A stretch of DNA of 64,000 nt, from assembly GCF_013423485.1 (NCBI RefSeq), contig NZ_JABFFR010000003.1, positions 62,001-126,000 of the forward strand, read 5' to 3'. The translations under genes were made by a program, and so were the position numbers. This DNA is from Azospirillum oleiclasticum. GTDB lineage: Bacteria > Pseudomonadota > Alphaproteobacteria > Azospirillales > Azospirillaceae. The stretch's first letter is position 1. Each line of letters begins with the position of its first letter. The notes under the pieces are model-generated. The model was not told the DNA's origin and ran no database searches. It worked only from the letters and a program-made list of their open reading frames with translations. Below, piece after piece: positions 54,362 to 63,053 of the stretch.

Positions 54362-55524
54362 CAGGACTCCGCGCGTTCGCTGAGCAGCAGCGTGGCCCGG
54401 AGCTGGGCCTTGCCGTAGCGCGCCATGCGTTCGAAATCGCTCTTGGGGATCGGCATGTTCATGCGGTCGATGTCCGCGTGGTGGTGGTCGTGGACGAGCG
54501 GATCGTGAACGTAGAGGAAGCGGTCGTCGGCCCCGGCCACGACCACCCAGTGCGGGAATTTTTCGCGGTAGATCCGGTAGCTGCTGATCAGCACCACGGG
54601 GATGGACCCGGCGCGCACGGCGTCCGCCATGTCGTCGGCCGTCAGGGTGCGGTTGTGGACGGCGATGTCGGTGCCCGCCATCTCCTCCAGGAAGTCGTCG
54701 TGCACGATGCGCATGACCTCCTTCTTGTCGTCGCTGCGCACGCTGTCCAGGAAGGGCGTGGTGTCGTCCTTGATGAACAGCTCGACCCGCAGGCCGCGCC
54801 GCCACGCGGCGAGCGCCATCCCGACGGGACCGCAGCCGCCATGGCCGGAGGTCATGAAGACGGTGGTGGACTCCCGCCACAGCCGCAGCTCGAGCCGCCG
54901 GCTCAGCTCGATCGCGTCGGGTCTGATCGCCTTCATCGCCATCATCAGCGCCGAGGGTCCGCAGGTGAAGTCCAACGTCTGCTGGTAATAGGGCACTAGC
55001 CGCCCGCCGACCGGTGCGCTGGGTCCGGTGGCACCCAGGCGCTTCTCCAGCCTCAGCGCCTCCATGTGGTCTTCGTAATAGTCGGTGTAAACACCGAACT
55101 CGCGATATCCGTGGGCTTTGTAGAGCGCGATGGCAGGGACGTTGTCGCGCCTCACCTCCAGCCGCAGATACAGGCAGTCGCGCGCGCGGGCCGCCTGCTC
55201 GGCGGCCTCCAGCAGGCGGCGGCCGACGCCCTGGCCGCGGTGGTCGGGATCGACGGCGAAGGAATAGAGGCGCGCCAGCGACGTTCCTGCATGGAAGAGG
55301 ACGAGGGCGTAGCCAGCCACCCTGCCGCCGTGCGTCTCCACCAGCCCCGTGGCGTTGGCCCTGGTCAGCAGGTAGTGGAAGCTGCGACGGGTCAGCCGGT
55401 CGGTGACGAAGGAGCGTTGCTCGATCGTCAGCAAGGCCGGAATATCGGCCGCCACGGCGGTGCGCAGCGCGATCGGCCCAACCGCCTCTTGCGCTGCGGC
55501 GAAGGTGGTGGAAGGCTGGAGCAT
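54361..55524 (-). CDS. GNAT acetyltransferase fused to C39-like peptidase
   Basis: The 387-residue protein joins two enzymes. Residues about 17-165 are a GNAT domain with the acetyl-CoA loop RGQGVG (96-101) and VPAIALYKAHGY. Residues about 178-387 are a papain-like C39 peptidase with the probable catalytic Cys188 (DFTCGPSALMMAM), His325 (PHWVVVAG) and Asp341 (YVHDP). C39 peptidases usually cut after Gly-Gly in leader peptides. AGAGGA lies about ten bases before ATG 55524; starts at 55557 or 55599 are possible. It is translationally coupled to the RimK-like ligase. Confidence 0.86.
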   Translation of the reverse strand: MLQPSTTFAAAQEAVGPIALRTAVAADIPALLTIEQRSFVTDRLTRRSFHYLLTRANATGLVETHGGRVAGYALVLFHAGTSLARLYSFAVDPDHRGQGVGRRLLEAAEQAARARDCLYLRLEVRRDNVPAIALYKAHGYREFGVYTDYYEDHMEALRLEKRLGATGPSAPVGGRLVPYYQQTLDFTCGPSALMMAMKAIRPDAIELSRRLELRLWRESTTVFMTSGHGGCGPVGMALAAWRRGLRVELFIKDDTTPFLDSVRSDDKKEVMRIVHDDFLEEMAGTDIAVHNRTLTADDMADAVRAGSIPVVLISSYRIYREKFPHWVVVAGADDRFLYVHDPLVHDHHHADIDRMNMPIPKSDFERMARYGKAQLRATLLLSERAES

Positions 55525-55619
55525 GCGATGGCGATCCTCTGGGTGCCGGACCGGCATACTACTCTTCCCGGCGCGTCCGGGCATCGTGTTGTCCGGCACC
55601 CGCAGTGGTAGTCATAGGC

Positions 55620-55635
55620 TTAAAGCATGCTTAAC
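55620..55635 (+). promoter_or_regulatory. CtrA-type site TTAA-N7-TTAAC between the GNAT/C39 gene and glgP
   Basis: TTAA (55620-55623), seven bases, TTAAC (55631-55635), an exact match to the CtrA consensus. It lies 91 bases before glgP and about 96 bases before the divergent GNAT/C39 start. It also fits the PmrA spacing CTTAA-N6-CTTAA, so two readings exist. Confidence 0.5.
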
Positions 55636-55725
55636 CAAACTTGAGGAAGATCCGCAACCGGAATGGCCGGACAGGCTGCCTATTCCATTCGTCCGCACAG
55701 CCATCGGCAGGAGAAAGTCAGCGAC

Positions 55726-58218
55726 ATGGACGCTCGGTACAGGACCCGCGACATCGAACGACGCAGCCTGGATGTGGACGCGCTCAAGCGCTCGTTTCTG
55801 GAATGGCTGGTCTATTCCGTCGGCAAGGACGCGCGCGCCGCGACCCGGCGTGATTGGTTCCACACCGTGGCGCTCGCCGTGCGCGACCGGGTGGTCGACC
55901 GCTGGATGGACACCACGCGCACCTACTACACCCACGACGTCAAGCGGGTCTATTACCTGTCGCTGGAGTTCCTGATCGGCCGGCTGCTGACCAACAGCTT
56001 GGCGAACCTGGGCATCATCGACGAATGCCGGCAGGCGCTGGACCGCATCGGCCTGTCGCTGGACGAGGTGGTGGACGCCGAGCCGGACGCGGCTTTGGGC
56101 AACGGCGGTCTCGGCCGTCTGGCCGCCTGCTTCCTCGACAGCATGGCCTCGCGCAACCTGCCCGGCTACGGCTACGGCATCCGCTACGAATTCGGCCTGT
56201 TCGAGCAGCGCTTCGAGCATGGCTGGCAGGTCGAGTATCCCGAGCAGTGGCTGCAGTTCGGCAACCCGTGGGAGTTCGCCCGGCCGGAGGTGCTCTATCC
56301 CGTGCAGTTCTACGGCCGGGTCGAGGAATTCCGCGACAGCGTGGGCGAGCGCGCCTACCGCTGGGTCGATTCAGAGCGCGTGCTGGCGATGGCCTACGAC
56401 ACCCCGGTGGTCGGCTTCGGCGGCAAGACCATCAACACGCTGCGCCTCTGGGCGGCGCGTGCGACCCGCGACTTCAACTTCGGGCACTTCAACGAAGGCG
56501 CCTACATGAAGGCGGTCGAGCAGAAGATCCTGTCGGAGAATCTCAGCCGCGTCCTCTACCCCAACGACGCGACCGAGACCGGCAAGGAGCTGCGCTTCAA
56601 GCAGGAATATTTCTTCACCTCCGCCTCGCTGCAGGACATCCTGCGCCGTTACCTGCAGCATCATTCCGATTTCGACCAGCTTCCCAACAAGGCGGCGATC
56701 CAGCTCAACGACACCCACCCGGCCATCGGTATCGCCGAGATGATGCGGCTGCTGGTGGACCAGCACGCCGTGAAGTGGGACAAGGCGTGGGAGATCACCC
56801 AGGGCTGCTTCTCCTACACCAACCACACGCTGCTGCCGGAGGCGCTGGAGGCGTGGCCGGTTCGACTGCTGGAGCGGGTGCTGCCGCGTCACATGCAGAT
56901 CATCTACGAGATCAACGCCAAGTTCCTGAACCGCTCCAGCGCGCGGGCGGCGCACGACAACGCGCGCCTGTCGCACCTGTCGCTGATCGACGAGCGGGGT
57001 GACCGGCGCGTGCGTATGGGCAACCTCGCCTTCATCGGTTCGCACAAGGTCAATGGCGTGTCGGCGCTGCACACCGAGCTGATGAAGCAGACGGTCTTCG
57101 CCGATTTCCACGCCGAGTTCCCGGACCGCATCGTCAACAAGACCAACGGCATCACGCCGCGCCGCTGGCTGCACCAGGCCAACCGCCCGCTGTCCGATCT
57201 GATCACCAGCCGAATCGGCGAGGGCTGGATCCATGATCTGTCGGCGTTGGACGCCCTCAAGCCCAAGGCCGACGACGTGGTCTTCCGCGAGGAGTTCCGG
57301 CGCGCCAAGCGCAAGAACAAGAAGCGGCTGGCCGCCTATCTCGCCCGCCAGACGGGGGTGGAGATCAACGTCGACAGCCTGTTCGACGTGCAGGTCAAGC
57401 GCATTCACGAATACAAGCGCCAGCTCATGAACATCCTGCAGACCATCGCGCTGTACAACGACATGCGCGACAGTCCGACGGTCACCTGGACGCCGGTCAC
57501 CAAGATCTTTGCGGGCAAGGCGGCGCCCGCCTATCACATGGCCAAGCTGATCATCAAGCTGATCAACGACGTGGGCAAGGTGGTCAACCACGACCCGTCG
57601 GTGCATGACAACCTGAAGGTCGTGTTCCTGCCCAACTACAACGTCACGGCGGCCGAGATCATCATGCCCGCCGCCGACCTGTCGGAGCAGATCTCCACGG
57701 CCGGCATGGAAGCGTCGGGCACCGGCAACATGAAGCTGGCGCTGAACGGCGCGCTGACCATCGGCACGCTGGACGGCGCCAACGTGGAGATCAAGGACGC
57801 GGTCGGCGACGACAACATCTTCATCTTCGGGCTGACGGCGGAGGAGGCGAATTCCCTGCGGCAGGGCGGCGCCTACAACCCGCGCGACGTGATCGGCGCC
57901 AACCCGGCGCTGAAGCGCGCGCTGGACATGATCTCCACCGGTGTCTTCTCGCCCGATGATCCCAGCCGTTACCACCCGATCCTGCAGTCGCTGATCGATG
58001 GCGGCGACCATTTCCTCGTCACCGCGGATTTCGAGGACTATTGCACCGCCCACGACGACGCGGTCGCCCTCTACCGCGACACCGAGGAATGGACCCGCAA
58101 GGCCATCCTCAACACCACGAGCATGGGCTGGTTCTCCTCCGACCGTACGGTCGGGGAATATGCCGACGAAATCTGGGGTGTGAAGCCGATCATCCCGGAC
58201 GAAGGGGACCACCGGTAA
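55726..58218 (+). CDS. glgP: Glycogen/starch phosphorylase
   Basis: GlgP releases glucose-1-phosphate from glycogen. The 830-residue protein has the substrate-site DAALGNGGLGRLAACFLDS region and the PLP-binding Lys670 in EASGTGNMKLALNGALTIGTL-type context. The ATG at 55726 has AGGAG upstream; a longer frame to 55663 is less likely. No other glycogen gene is beside it; it is divergent from the GNAT/C39-RimK pair and separated by an intergenic CtrA-type box. Confidence 0.96.
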   Translation: MDARYRTRDIERRSLDVDALKRSFLEWLVYSVGKDARAATRRDWFHTVALAVRDRVVDRWMDTTRTYYTHDVKRVYYLSLEFLIGRLLTNSLANLGIIDECRQALDRIGLSLDEVVDAEPDAALGNGGLGRLAACFLDSMASRNLPGYGYGIRYEFGLFEQRFEHGWQVEYPEQWLQFGNPWEFARPEVLYPVQFYGRVEEFRDSVGERAYRWVDSERVLAMAYDTPVVGFGGKTINTLRLWAARATRDFNFGHFNEGAYMKAVEQKILSENLSRVLYPNDATETGKELRFKQEYFFTSASLQDILRRYLQHHSDFDQLPNKAAIQLNDTHPAIGIAEMMRLLVDQHAVKWDKAWEITQGCFSYTNHTLLPEALEAWPVRLLERVLPRHMQIIYEINAKFLNRSSARAAHDNARLSHLSLIDERGDRRVRMGNLAFIGSHKVNGVSALHTELMKQTVFADFHAEFPDRIVNKTNGITPRRWLHQANRPLSDLITSRIGEGWIHDLSALDALKPKADDVVFREEFRRAKRKNKKRLAAYLARQTGVEINVDSLFDVQVKRIHEYKRQLMNILQTIALYNDMRDSPTVTWTPVTKIFAGKAAPAYHMAKLIIKLINDVGKVVNHDPSVHDNLKVVFLPNYNVTAAEIIMPAADLSEQISTAGMEASGTGNMKLALNGALTIGTLDGANVEIKDAVGDDNIFIFGLTAEEANSLRQGGAYNPRDVIGANPALKRALDMISTGVFSPDDPSRYHPILQSLIDGGDHFLVTADFEDYCTAHDDAVALYRDTEEWTRKAILNTTSMGWFSSDRTVGEYADEIWGVKPIIPDEGDHR

Positions 58219-58234
58219 CCCGGTTCCCGCGCGC

Positions 58235-58258
58235 CCCTTCCCGGTGATCCGGGAAGGG
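58235..58258. terminator. Bidirectional hairpin after glgP
   Basis: CCCTTCCCGG (58235-58244) pairs perfectly with CCGGGAAGGG (58249-58258). It sits between the glgP stop and the convergent Lrp-like gene. Confidence 0.6.
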
Positions 58259-58267
58259 CGGTCCGGC

Positions 58268-58510
58268 TCAGACGAAGGCCTTGAAGGCGATCAGCGTGAA
58301 GGTGTCGCGGACACCGTCCAACGTCTGCACGCGCTCCGTGACGAAGCGGCCGATGTCGGTATCCTGGTCCAGATAGCATTTCATCAGCAGGTCGTACTGG
58401 CCGGAGGTCGAGTGGACCTCCGACACCTGTTCGACCTGCTGCACCGCCTGATCGGCGACCTCGTACGCCTTGCCGAGGTCGCACTTCACCATGACGAAGA
58501 TGGTCTGCAT
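58268..58510 (-). CDS. Stand-alone Lrp/AsnC ligand-binding (RAM) domain protein
   Basis: The 80-residue product is only the regulatory half of an Lrp/AsnC regulator: FVMVKCDLGKAYEVADQAVQQVEQV and the strand-turn SGQYDLLMKCYLDQDTDIGRFV. There is no DNA-binding helix-turn-helix. Such proteins (SMLRP) may bind amino acids and modulate full-length Lrp partners. It follows the DEAD-box helicase by six bases on the same strand. Confidence 0.87.
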   Translation of the reverse strand: MQTIFVMVKCDLGKAYEVADQAVQQVEQVSEVHSTSGQYDLLMKCYLDQDTDIGRFVTERVQTLDGVRDTFTLIAFKAFV

Positions 58511-58516
58511 GCGCGC

Positions 58517-60043
58517 TCAGCCCTCCTGGCTGGTGTCCCCGCCGCTCGGCTCGGGCCGCGGCCGGGCGGCCCGCAGCAGGAAGGCCGGGACGTGATCGCC
58601 GAAGCCCACCACGGGCTCGTCGTCGTCATCCTCGTCGCGGCGCCGGCGGCGGTCGCGGTCACGCCGCGGCGGCTCGCGCCGGGCTTCGGACAGCGCCGCG
58701 CGATCGCGCTCCCGCTCTGTGGGGCGCTCGGGACGCTCCTCCCGCTCCTCGCGACGTGGCGGGCGGTCATCCCGCTCGGCGCGTTCGGCCCGCTCTTCGC
58801 GGCGCGGACGTTCATCGCGGCGCGGCCGGTCCTCCGCGCCACGCCGCTCGTCGCCACCGCGCGGCGGCCGGCCGCGACCGAACCGGCCACGACGGCCCTC
58901 GCCCTCCTCGAAGGTGGCCGACTCCAGCCCGTCGATGGCGATCATCGGGATGTCGCGCTTGATCAGGCGGGCGATGGCCGCCACCAGCTTGCCATCCTCC
59001 GGACCCGCGATGGTGAAGGCGCGGCCCATGCGGCCGGCGCGCCCGGTGCGGCCGATGCGGTGGACGTAATCCTCCGCATGCAGCGGGACGTCGAAGTTGA
59101 AAACGTGGCTGAGGCCCTGCACGTCAAGCCCGCGGGCGGCGACATCGGAGCAGACCAGCAGCGTGATGTCGCCGCGCTTGAACAGCTCCAGCGTCTCGGT
59201 GCGCTTGTGCTGCGGCATGTCGCCGTGCAGCGCACCCGCGTTGAAGCCGTGCCCCTCCAGCGACTTCTGAACCACAGCCACGTCGCGCTTGCGGTTGCAG
59301 AAGATGAAGGCGTTCTTCACGTCCTCCGTCCGCAGCAGATGGCGCAGCGCCTTGCGCTTGTCCTGCTCCTGCACCAGCACCATGGCCTGGGTGACCGTCT
59401 CCGACGGGGAAGCCGGCGGGGCGACGGTCACTTCACGCGGGTTCTGCAGGAAGGCGTCGGCCAGGCGCCGGATCTCCGGCGGCATGGTGGCGGAGAAGAA
59501 CAGCGTCTGGCGGTTCTTCGGCAGCAGCGACACGATGCGTTCGATGTCGGGGATGAACCCCATGTCGAGCATCCGGTCCGCCTCGTCGATGACGAGGACC
59601 TTGATGTCGTTCAGCATCATGTTGCCGCGCTCGAACAGGTCGATCAGGCGGCCGGGGGTGGCGATCAGCACATCGACGCCACGGTCGAGTTTCTTCACCT
59701 GCTCGGTGAAGGTCTCGCCGCCGATGAGCAGCGCCATGTTCAGCTTGTGGTGCTTGCCGTAGGTCTCGAAGCTCTCCGCCACCTGGGCGGCCAGTTCGCG
59801 CGTCGGCTCCAGGATCAGCGAGCGCGGCATGCGGGCCCGCGCACGGCCGGATGCCAGGATGTCGATCATCGGCAGCGTGAAGCCAGCCGTCTTGCCCGTG
59901 CCCGTCTGCGCACAGCCGAGCACGTCGCGCCCCTGCAACACCCAGGGGATCGCCTGCTCCTGGATGGGCGTGGGTTGCGTGTAGCCCTTTTCCTCGATCG
60001 CCCGCAGGACTTCAGGGCCGAGCCCAAGCTCCGAAAAGATCAT
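58517..60043 (-). CDS. DEAD-box RNA helicase
   Basis: The 508-residue helicase has the Q motif GYTQPTPIQEQAIPW, Walker A AQTGTGKT, DEAD in LVIDEADRMLDMGF, SAT (FFSATMP) and HRIGRTGRAGR. The C-terminal 120 residues are rich in Arg, Glu and Asp repeats, as in RhlE-type helicases, and probably bind RNA or the degradosome. The 5' leader holds a hairpin. It is divergent from the isochorismatase gene. Confidence 0.94.
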   Translation of the reverse strand: MIFSELGLGPEVLRAIEEKGYTQPTPIQEQAIPWVLQGRDVLGCAQTGTGKTAGFTLPMIDILASGRARARMPRSLILEPTRELAAQVAESFETYGKHHKLNMALLIGGETFTEQVKKLDRGVDVLIATPGRLIDLFERGNMMLNDIKVLVIDEADRMLDMGFIPDIERIVSLLPKNRQTLFFSATMPPEIRRLADAFLQNPREVTVAPPASPSETVTQAMVLVQEQDKRKALRHLLRTEDVKNAFIFCNRKRDVAVVQKSLEGHGFNAGALHGDMPQHKRTETLELFKRGDITLLVCSDVAARGLDVQGLSHVFNFDVPLHAEDYVHRIGRTGRAGRMGRAFTIAGPEDGKLVAAIARLIKRDIPMIAIDGLESATFEEGEGRRGRFGRGRPPRGGDERRGAEDRPRRDERPRREERAERAERDDRPPRREEREERPERPTERERDRAALSEARREPPRRDRDRRRRRDEDDDDEPVVGFGDHVPAFLLRAARPRPEPSGGDTSQEG

Positions 60044-60072
60044 CCAATTGGTTTCTTGTTGGAGGTCGAATT

Positions 60073-60092
60073 AGCGGGGACGCGCCCCCGCT
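60073..60092 (-). other. Hairpin in the DEAD-box helicase leader
   Basis: AGCGGGG (60073-60079) pairs with CCCCGCT (60086-60092). Transcription from the promoter below starts near 60102, so the hairpin would lie at the 5' end of the mRNA, where it could influence stability or cold response. Confidence 0.45.
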
Positions 60093-60108
60093 CCGCAGAT
60101 AGGTTTGG

Positions 60109-60136
60109 AGCATAGGAAGTCGAAGCGACAAGTCAA
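60109..60136 (-). promoter_or_regulatory. DEAD-box helicase promoter
   Basis: On the minus strand TTGACT (60131-60136) and TATGCT (60109-60114) are separated by 16 bases, about 66 bases before the ATG. Confidence 0.55.
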
Positions 60137-60245
60137 CAAGCGTGTGATGCCGAATCGGCTTTTAAGTGTCGCAAAGGTGGCGGATCTGGCGGGGACGGGG
60201 TGCATCGGCTAGGCTGAGGGGCATTTTGGGAGGAGAACACGCGCC

Positions 60246-60791
60246 ATGCTGCTGTCTGCCGACCGCTCCGCGCTGCTCGTGGTGGACATCCAGGAGCGGC
60301 TGGCGCCCGCGATTCCCGCGCGTGACCGCGTGGTCCGCAACACCCGCACGCTGCTGCGGGCGGCTGTCGAGTTGGGGGTTCCGGTGCTTGCCACGGAACA
60401 TTACCCGAAGGGGATCGGCCACACCGTACCGGAGGTGGCGGAGCTTCTGCCCGCCGGTTGCGTGGTCGAGAAGATCGCCTTCGCCGCGGGCGAGGAATCG
60501 GGATTCGTCGAGCGGCTCGACGCGCTGGGCCGCGACCAGATCGTGATCGCCGGGATGGAGGCTCATGTCTGCGTGATGCAGACCGCGCTGAGCCTGCATG
60601 GGCGCTCCGGGCGTTCCGCCTTCTTCGTGGCGGACGCCGCGGCGTCGCGCGACCCGGTCAACGCCGAGCTGGCGGCGGTGCGGCTGCGCGCCGGCGGGGT
60701 GGGGGTGGTCTCCACGGAGATGGTGGTGTTCGAGTGGCTGCACCACGGCAACACTCCGGCCTTCCGCACCCTGCTGGAGCTGATCCGATGA
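60246..60791 (+). CDS. Isochorismatase-family cysteine hydrolase
   Basis: The 181-residue protein has the triad Asp14 (VVDIQERL), Lys76 (VVEKIAFA) and Cys109 (EAHVCVMQTAL), as in YcaC-like hydrolases that act on amides or related bonds. GGAGGAG lies about 11 bases before the ATG. The ATGA overlap with the next gene implies coupled translation. The substrate is unknown. Confidence 0.88.
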   Translation: MLLSADRSALLVVDIQERLAPAIPARDRVVRNTRTLLRAAVELGVPVLATEHYPKGIGHTVPEVAELLPAGCVVEKIAFAAGEESGFVERLDALGRDQIVIAGMEAHVCVMQTALSLHGRSGRSAFFVADAAASRDPVNAELAAVRLRAGGVGVVSTEMVVFEWLHHGNTPAFRTLLELIR

Positions 60792-61489
60792 CGAGGCCGC
60801 CGCTGATTCTGCTGCCCGGCATGCCGCTGGACGCCGCCCTGTGGGAACACCAGACCGAGCATCTGGCCGAGGTTGCGGAGACCGTGGTCGGTGATGTCAC
60901 CGGCCAAGACCGCATGGAGGCGCTGGCCCGCGCGGTGCTGGACACAGCACCGCGCCGCTTCCTTCTCGCCGGCCTGTCGCTGGGCGGCTACGTGGCGCTG
61001 GAGATCCTGCGGCAGGCGCCGGAGCGGGTGGTGAAGCTGGCGCTCCTCAACACGTCGGCCCGGCCCGACACGCCGGAGCAGACCGCCAACCGCCGCAAGG
61101 CGGTCGACCTCGCCCGCCAGGGGCGGATGGGGGCGGTGATGGCGGGCATGCTGCCGCGCCTGATCCATCCCGACCGGCTGTGCGACCGGGCGCTGGTCGG
61201 CTCCATCCAGGCGCAGGCCGAGCGGGTGGGGGTGGACGCCTTCGCCCGCCAGCAGGCGGCCATCATCGCCCGCCCCGACAGCCGCCCCGGCCTGCCGGCG
61301 ATCCACTGCCCGACGCTGGTGCTGTGCGGGCGCGAGGATGCGATCTGGCCGGTGGAGGCGCACGCCGAAATGGCCGACGCCATTCCCGGAGCCCGCCTCG
61401 CCGTGATCGAGGAGTGCGGCCATCTGGCGACCATGGAACGGCCGCAGGCCGCCACGGCTCTGCTGCGGGACTGGGTGCTCTACGGCTGA
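60788..61489 (+). CDS. Alpha/beta-hydrolase
   Basis: The 233-residue protein has nucleophile Ser64 in AGLSLGGYVA, acid in CGREDAIWP and catalytic His in EECGHLATMERP. This is a complete alpha/beta-hydrolase core without extra domains, similar to small esterases or C-C hydrolases. It overlaps the isochorismatase-like gene by four bases, so the two may act on one compound in sequence. Confidence 0.87.
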   Translation: MTRPPLILLPGMPLDAALWEHQTEHLAEVAETVVGDVTGQDRMEALARAVLDTAPRRFLLAGLSLGGYVALEILRQAPERVVKLALLNTSARPDTPEQTANRRKAVDLARQGRMGAVMAGMLPRLIHPDRLCDRALVGSIQAQAERVGVDAFARQQAAIIARPDSRPGLPAIHCPTLVLCGREDAIWPVEAHAEMADAIPGARLAVIEECGHLATMERPQAATALLRDWVLYG

Positions 61490-61499
61490 AGGTGGCGGG

Positions 61500-62081
61500 T
61501 CAGCAGTCCGCCCCGCTGCAGCTGTCACGGCTGTCCGACACGGTGGTCGGGAACAGCGCGCTGGTCATGTCGCCCATCAGGGTGCGGAAGCTGCGGTCGC
61601 CCGGTCCCTTGCCGTTGTCGAGCCACCCGGTGGCCGAGGTCAGCGCCCCGCCGCCGCGGCAGAAGGCGCCCAGCACCTCGATGTCCGGCTGCGGCGGCTT
61701 GGTCTCGAACGGCCCGCCGCTGCAGACGCTGGAACTCAGCAGCGCGCGCACCGGGTTGAACACGAAGGTCACGCGGTAATCCGGGTGCGCGGTGTCGTTG
61801 GGCGTGGTGGTGAAGTTGGTCACCACCCCCATCACCCGGTTCTGCATCGCGTCGGTCACCGCCTTGCCCAGCACCGGATTCGGCACGCCGAACGGGTCGC
61901 CGTGGATCACCACCCGCGCGTCCCGGTTGCCGAGACCATAGGACGCTTCCGCCTGCGAATAGGCCGGCATCACCTCGCTCGGCACCACCCGGCTGTCGCA
62001 CGCCGCAAGCAGCAGAAGCAGCACGCCGGGGGAGACCCGGCGCACCGTCCCGCTCCGTAGCCACGATCCCGTCATGACCAT
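61500..62081 (-). CDS. Predicted lipoprotein of unknown function
   Basis: The 193-residue product has a signal sequence with lipobox LLLAAC (the Cys near residue 28). The mature part has no known motif; it has several cysteines at the end (SDSRDSCSGADC) and segments such as HGDPFGVPNPVLGKAVTDAM that look like a conserved periplasmic domain. GGGGAG precedes the ATG at 62081. It is convergent with the alpha/beta-hydrolase gene. Confidence 0.75.
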   Translation of the reverse strand: MVMTGSWLRSGTVRRVSPGVLLLLLAACDSRVVPSEVMPAYSQAEASYGLGNRDARVVIHGDPFGVPNPVLGKAVTDAMQNRVMGVVTNFTTTPNDTAHPDYRVTFVFNPVRALLSSSVCSGGPFETKPPQPDIEVLGAFCRGGGALTSATGWLDNGKGPGDRSFRTLMGDMTSALFPTTVSDSRDSCSGADC

Positions 62082-62567
62082 GCGTCGCTCCCCGTCCGAC
62101 CCGCGCCCAACGCCGCGTGAACGGCTGACATGGTGCCCGGCATCGGGGGCATCAAGCATCCCCATTCGGCCACCCCACTACGCCGCGCCTCTGGTTGTAC
62201 GGACAAGCGGCAAAGTCGTCCGAATAAATCCAACGTCTTTCCAACGCATGTCCGACAAGCGGCGAAGCCAAGGCATTCTGCCGACGTCGGCGGCAAAGAA
62301 CGCCAACGGGTGGCACAGGGTTCCGCCCGCAAGCGCCGGGACCGGCAAGCGGCGTCGACTCGAAGATCGGCTAATGTTCCTAATCGCCGCGTGCGTGCGC
62401 ACCGCAACCGGGTGTATATGGAAGCCGTGTTGTCAAGTCTGTGCTTGACGCCGGGGACTTGCGGGCATGGCTCTCACCGACTGGTGCTCGCGCCGCAAGA
62501 CCGGAAAGACCGATGCCGCGTGGTGCGGCCGGCGCGGCGTCTGGAGCCGGCCTGACCCGACCGGCGA
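62082..62567. other. Intergenic region, no gene recognised
   Basis: The 486 bases have lower GC in the middle (about 62200-62440). Open frames on both strands are short and without ribosome sites. I see no tRNA, terminator or repeat of note. Confidence 0.45.
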
Positions 62568-63044
62568 TCAATTGTCCACGAGTGCCTGCGGCGGCCCACC
62601 GCCCATCCAACCATCCAGCGTCTCGCGCGCGATGCGGGCGAGGACGTCGGATTCCTCATAGGCCCAGACCACCGTCGGGGCCAGGATGGCGCCCATGCCG
62701 CAGGCGGCCAGAGTGATGGTGCCGGTCACCGCCAGAAACAGGATGGCGGGGGAGCTGGGCGCCAGCGTGCCGCCGGCGATCACCTGCGCCAGCTCGACAG
62801 CCCCCACGGAATAGGTGATGCCGGTGGACACCAGCGACGAGACGAGACAGCCGGCACCCTGCTTCTCGTTCTCGGTCATCGGGCGCAGGGGCCGGTCGGG
62901 GCCGGTGGCCCGTGGTTCCGCGGCCCCTGTCGTCTCCGAGTCATCGATGGAACCGGCGGTGAAGGCGGTGACCGTCCGTGGCCGGGCATCGGCGGCTGCG
63001 GGCAGGAAGATCGCCAGGGCCAGAACGGCAGAAAGGCGCCGCAT
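62568..63044 (-). CDS. Secreted or membrane protein of unknown function
   Basis: The 158-residue product has a signal peptide (about residues 1-20) and one or two membrane helices (APSSPAILFLAVTGTITLAAC and the following AILAPTVVWAY). I do not recognise a family. It starts nine bases past the parE stop and is probably cotranscribed with it. Confidence 0.6.
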   Translation of the reverse strand: MRRLSAVLALAIFLPAAADARPRTVTAFTAGSIDDSETTGAAEPRATGPDRPLRPMTENEKQGAGCLVSSLVSTGITYSVGAVELAQVIAGGTLAPSSPAILFLAVTGTITLAACGMGAILAPTVVWAYEESDVLARIARETLDGWMGGGPPQALVDN

Positions 63045-63053
63045 GCGGGTTCC

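Noticed and set aside
56371-58212. A 613-codon minus-strand frame across glgP
   Set aside because: Antisense shadow of glgP with repetitive Asp/His/Val/Gly composition and no recognisable fold.
62072-62661. Several short frames in the region between the lipoprotein and membrane-protein genes
   Set aside because: No ribosome sites, no consistent codon bias and no recognisable domains on either strand.
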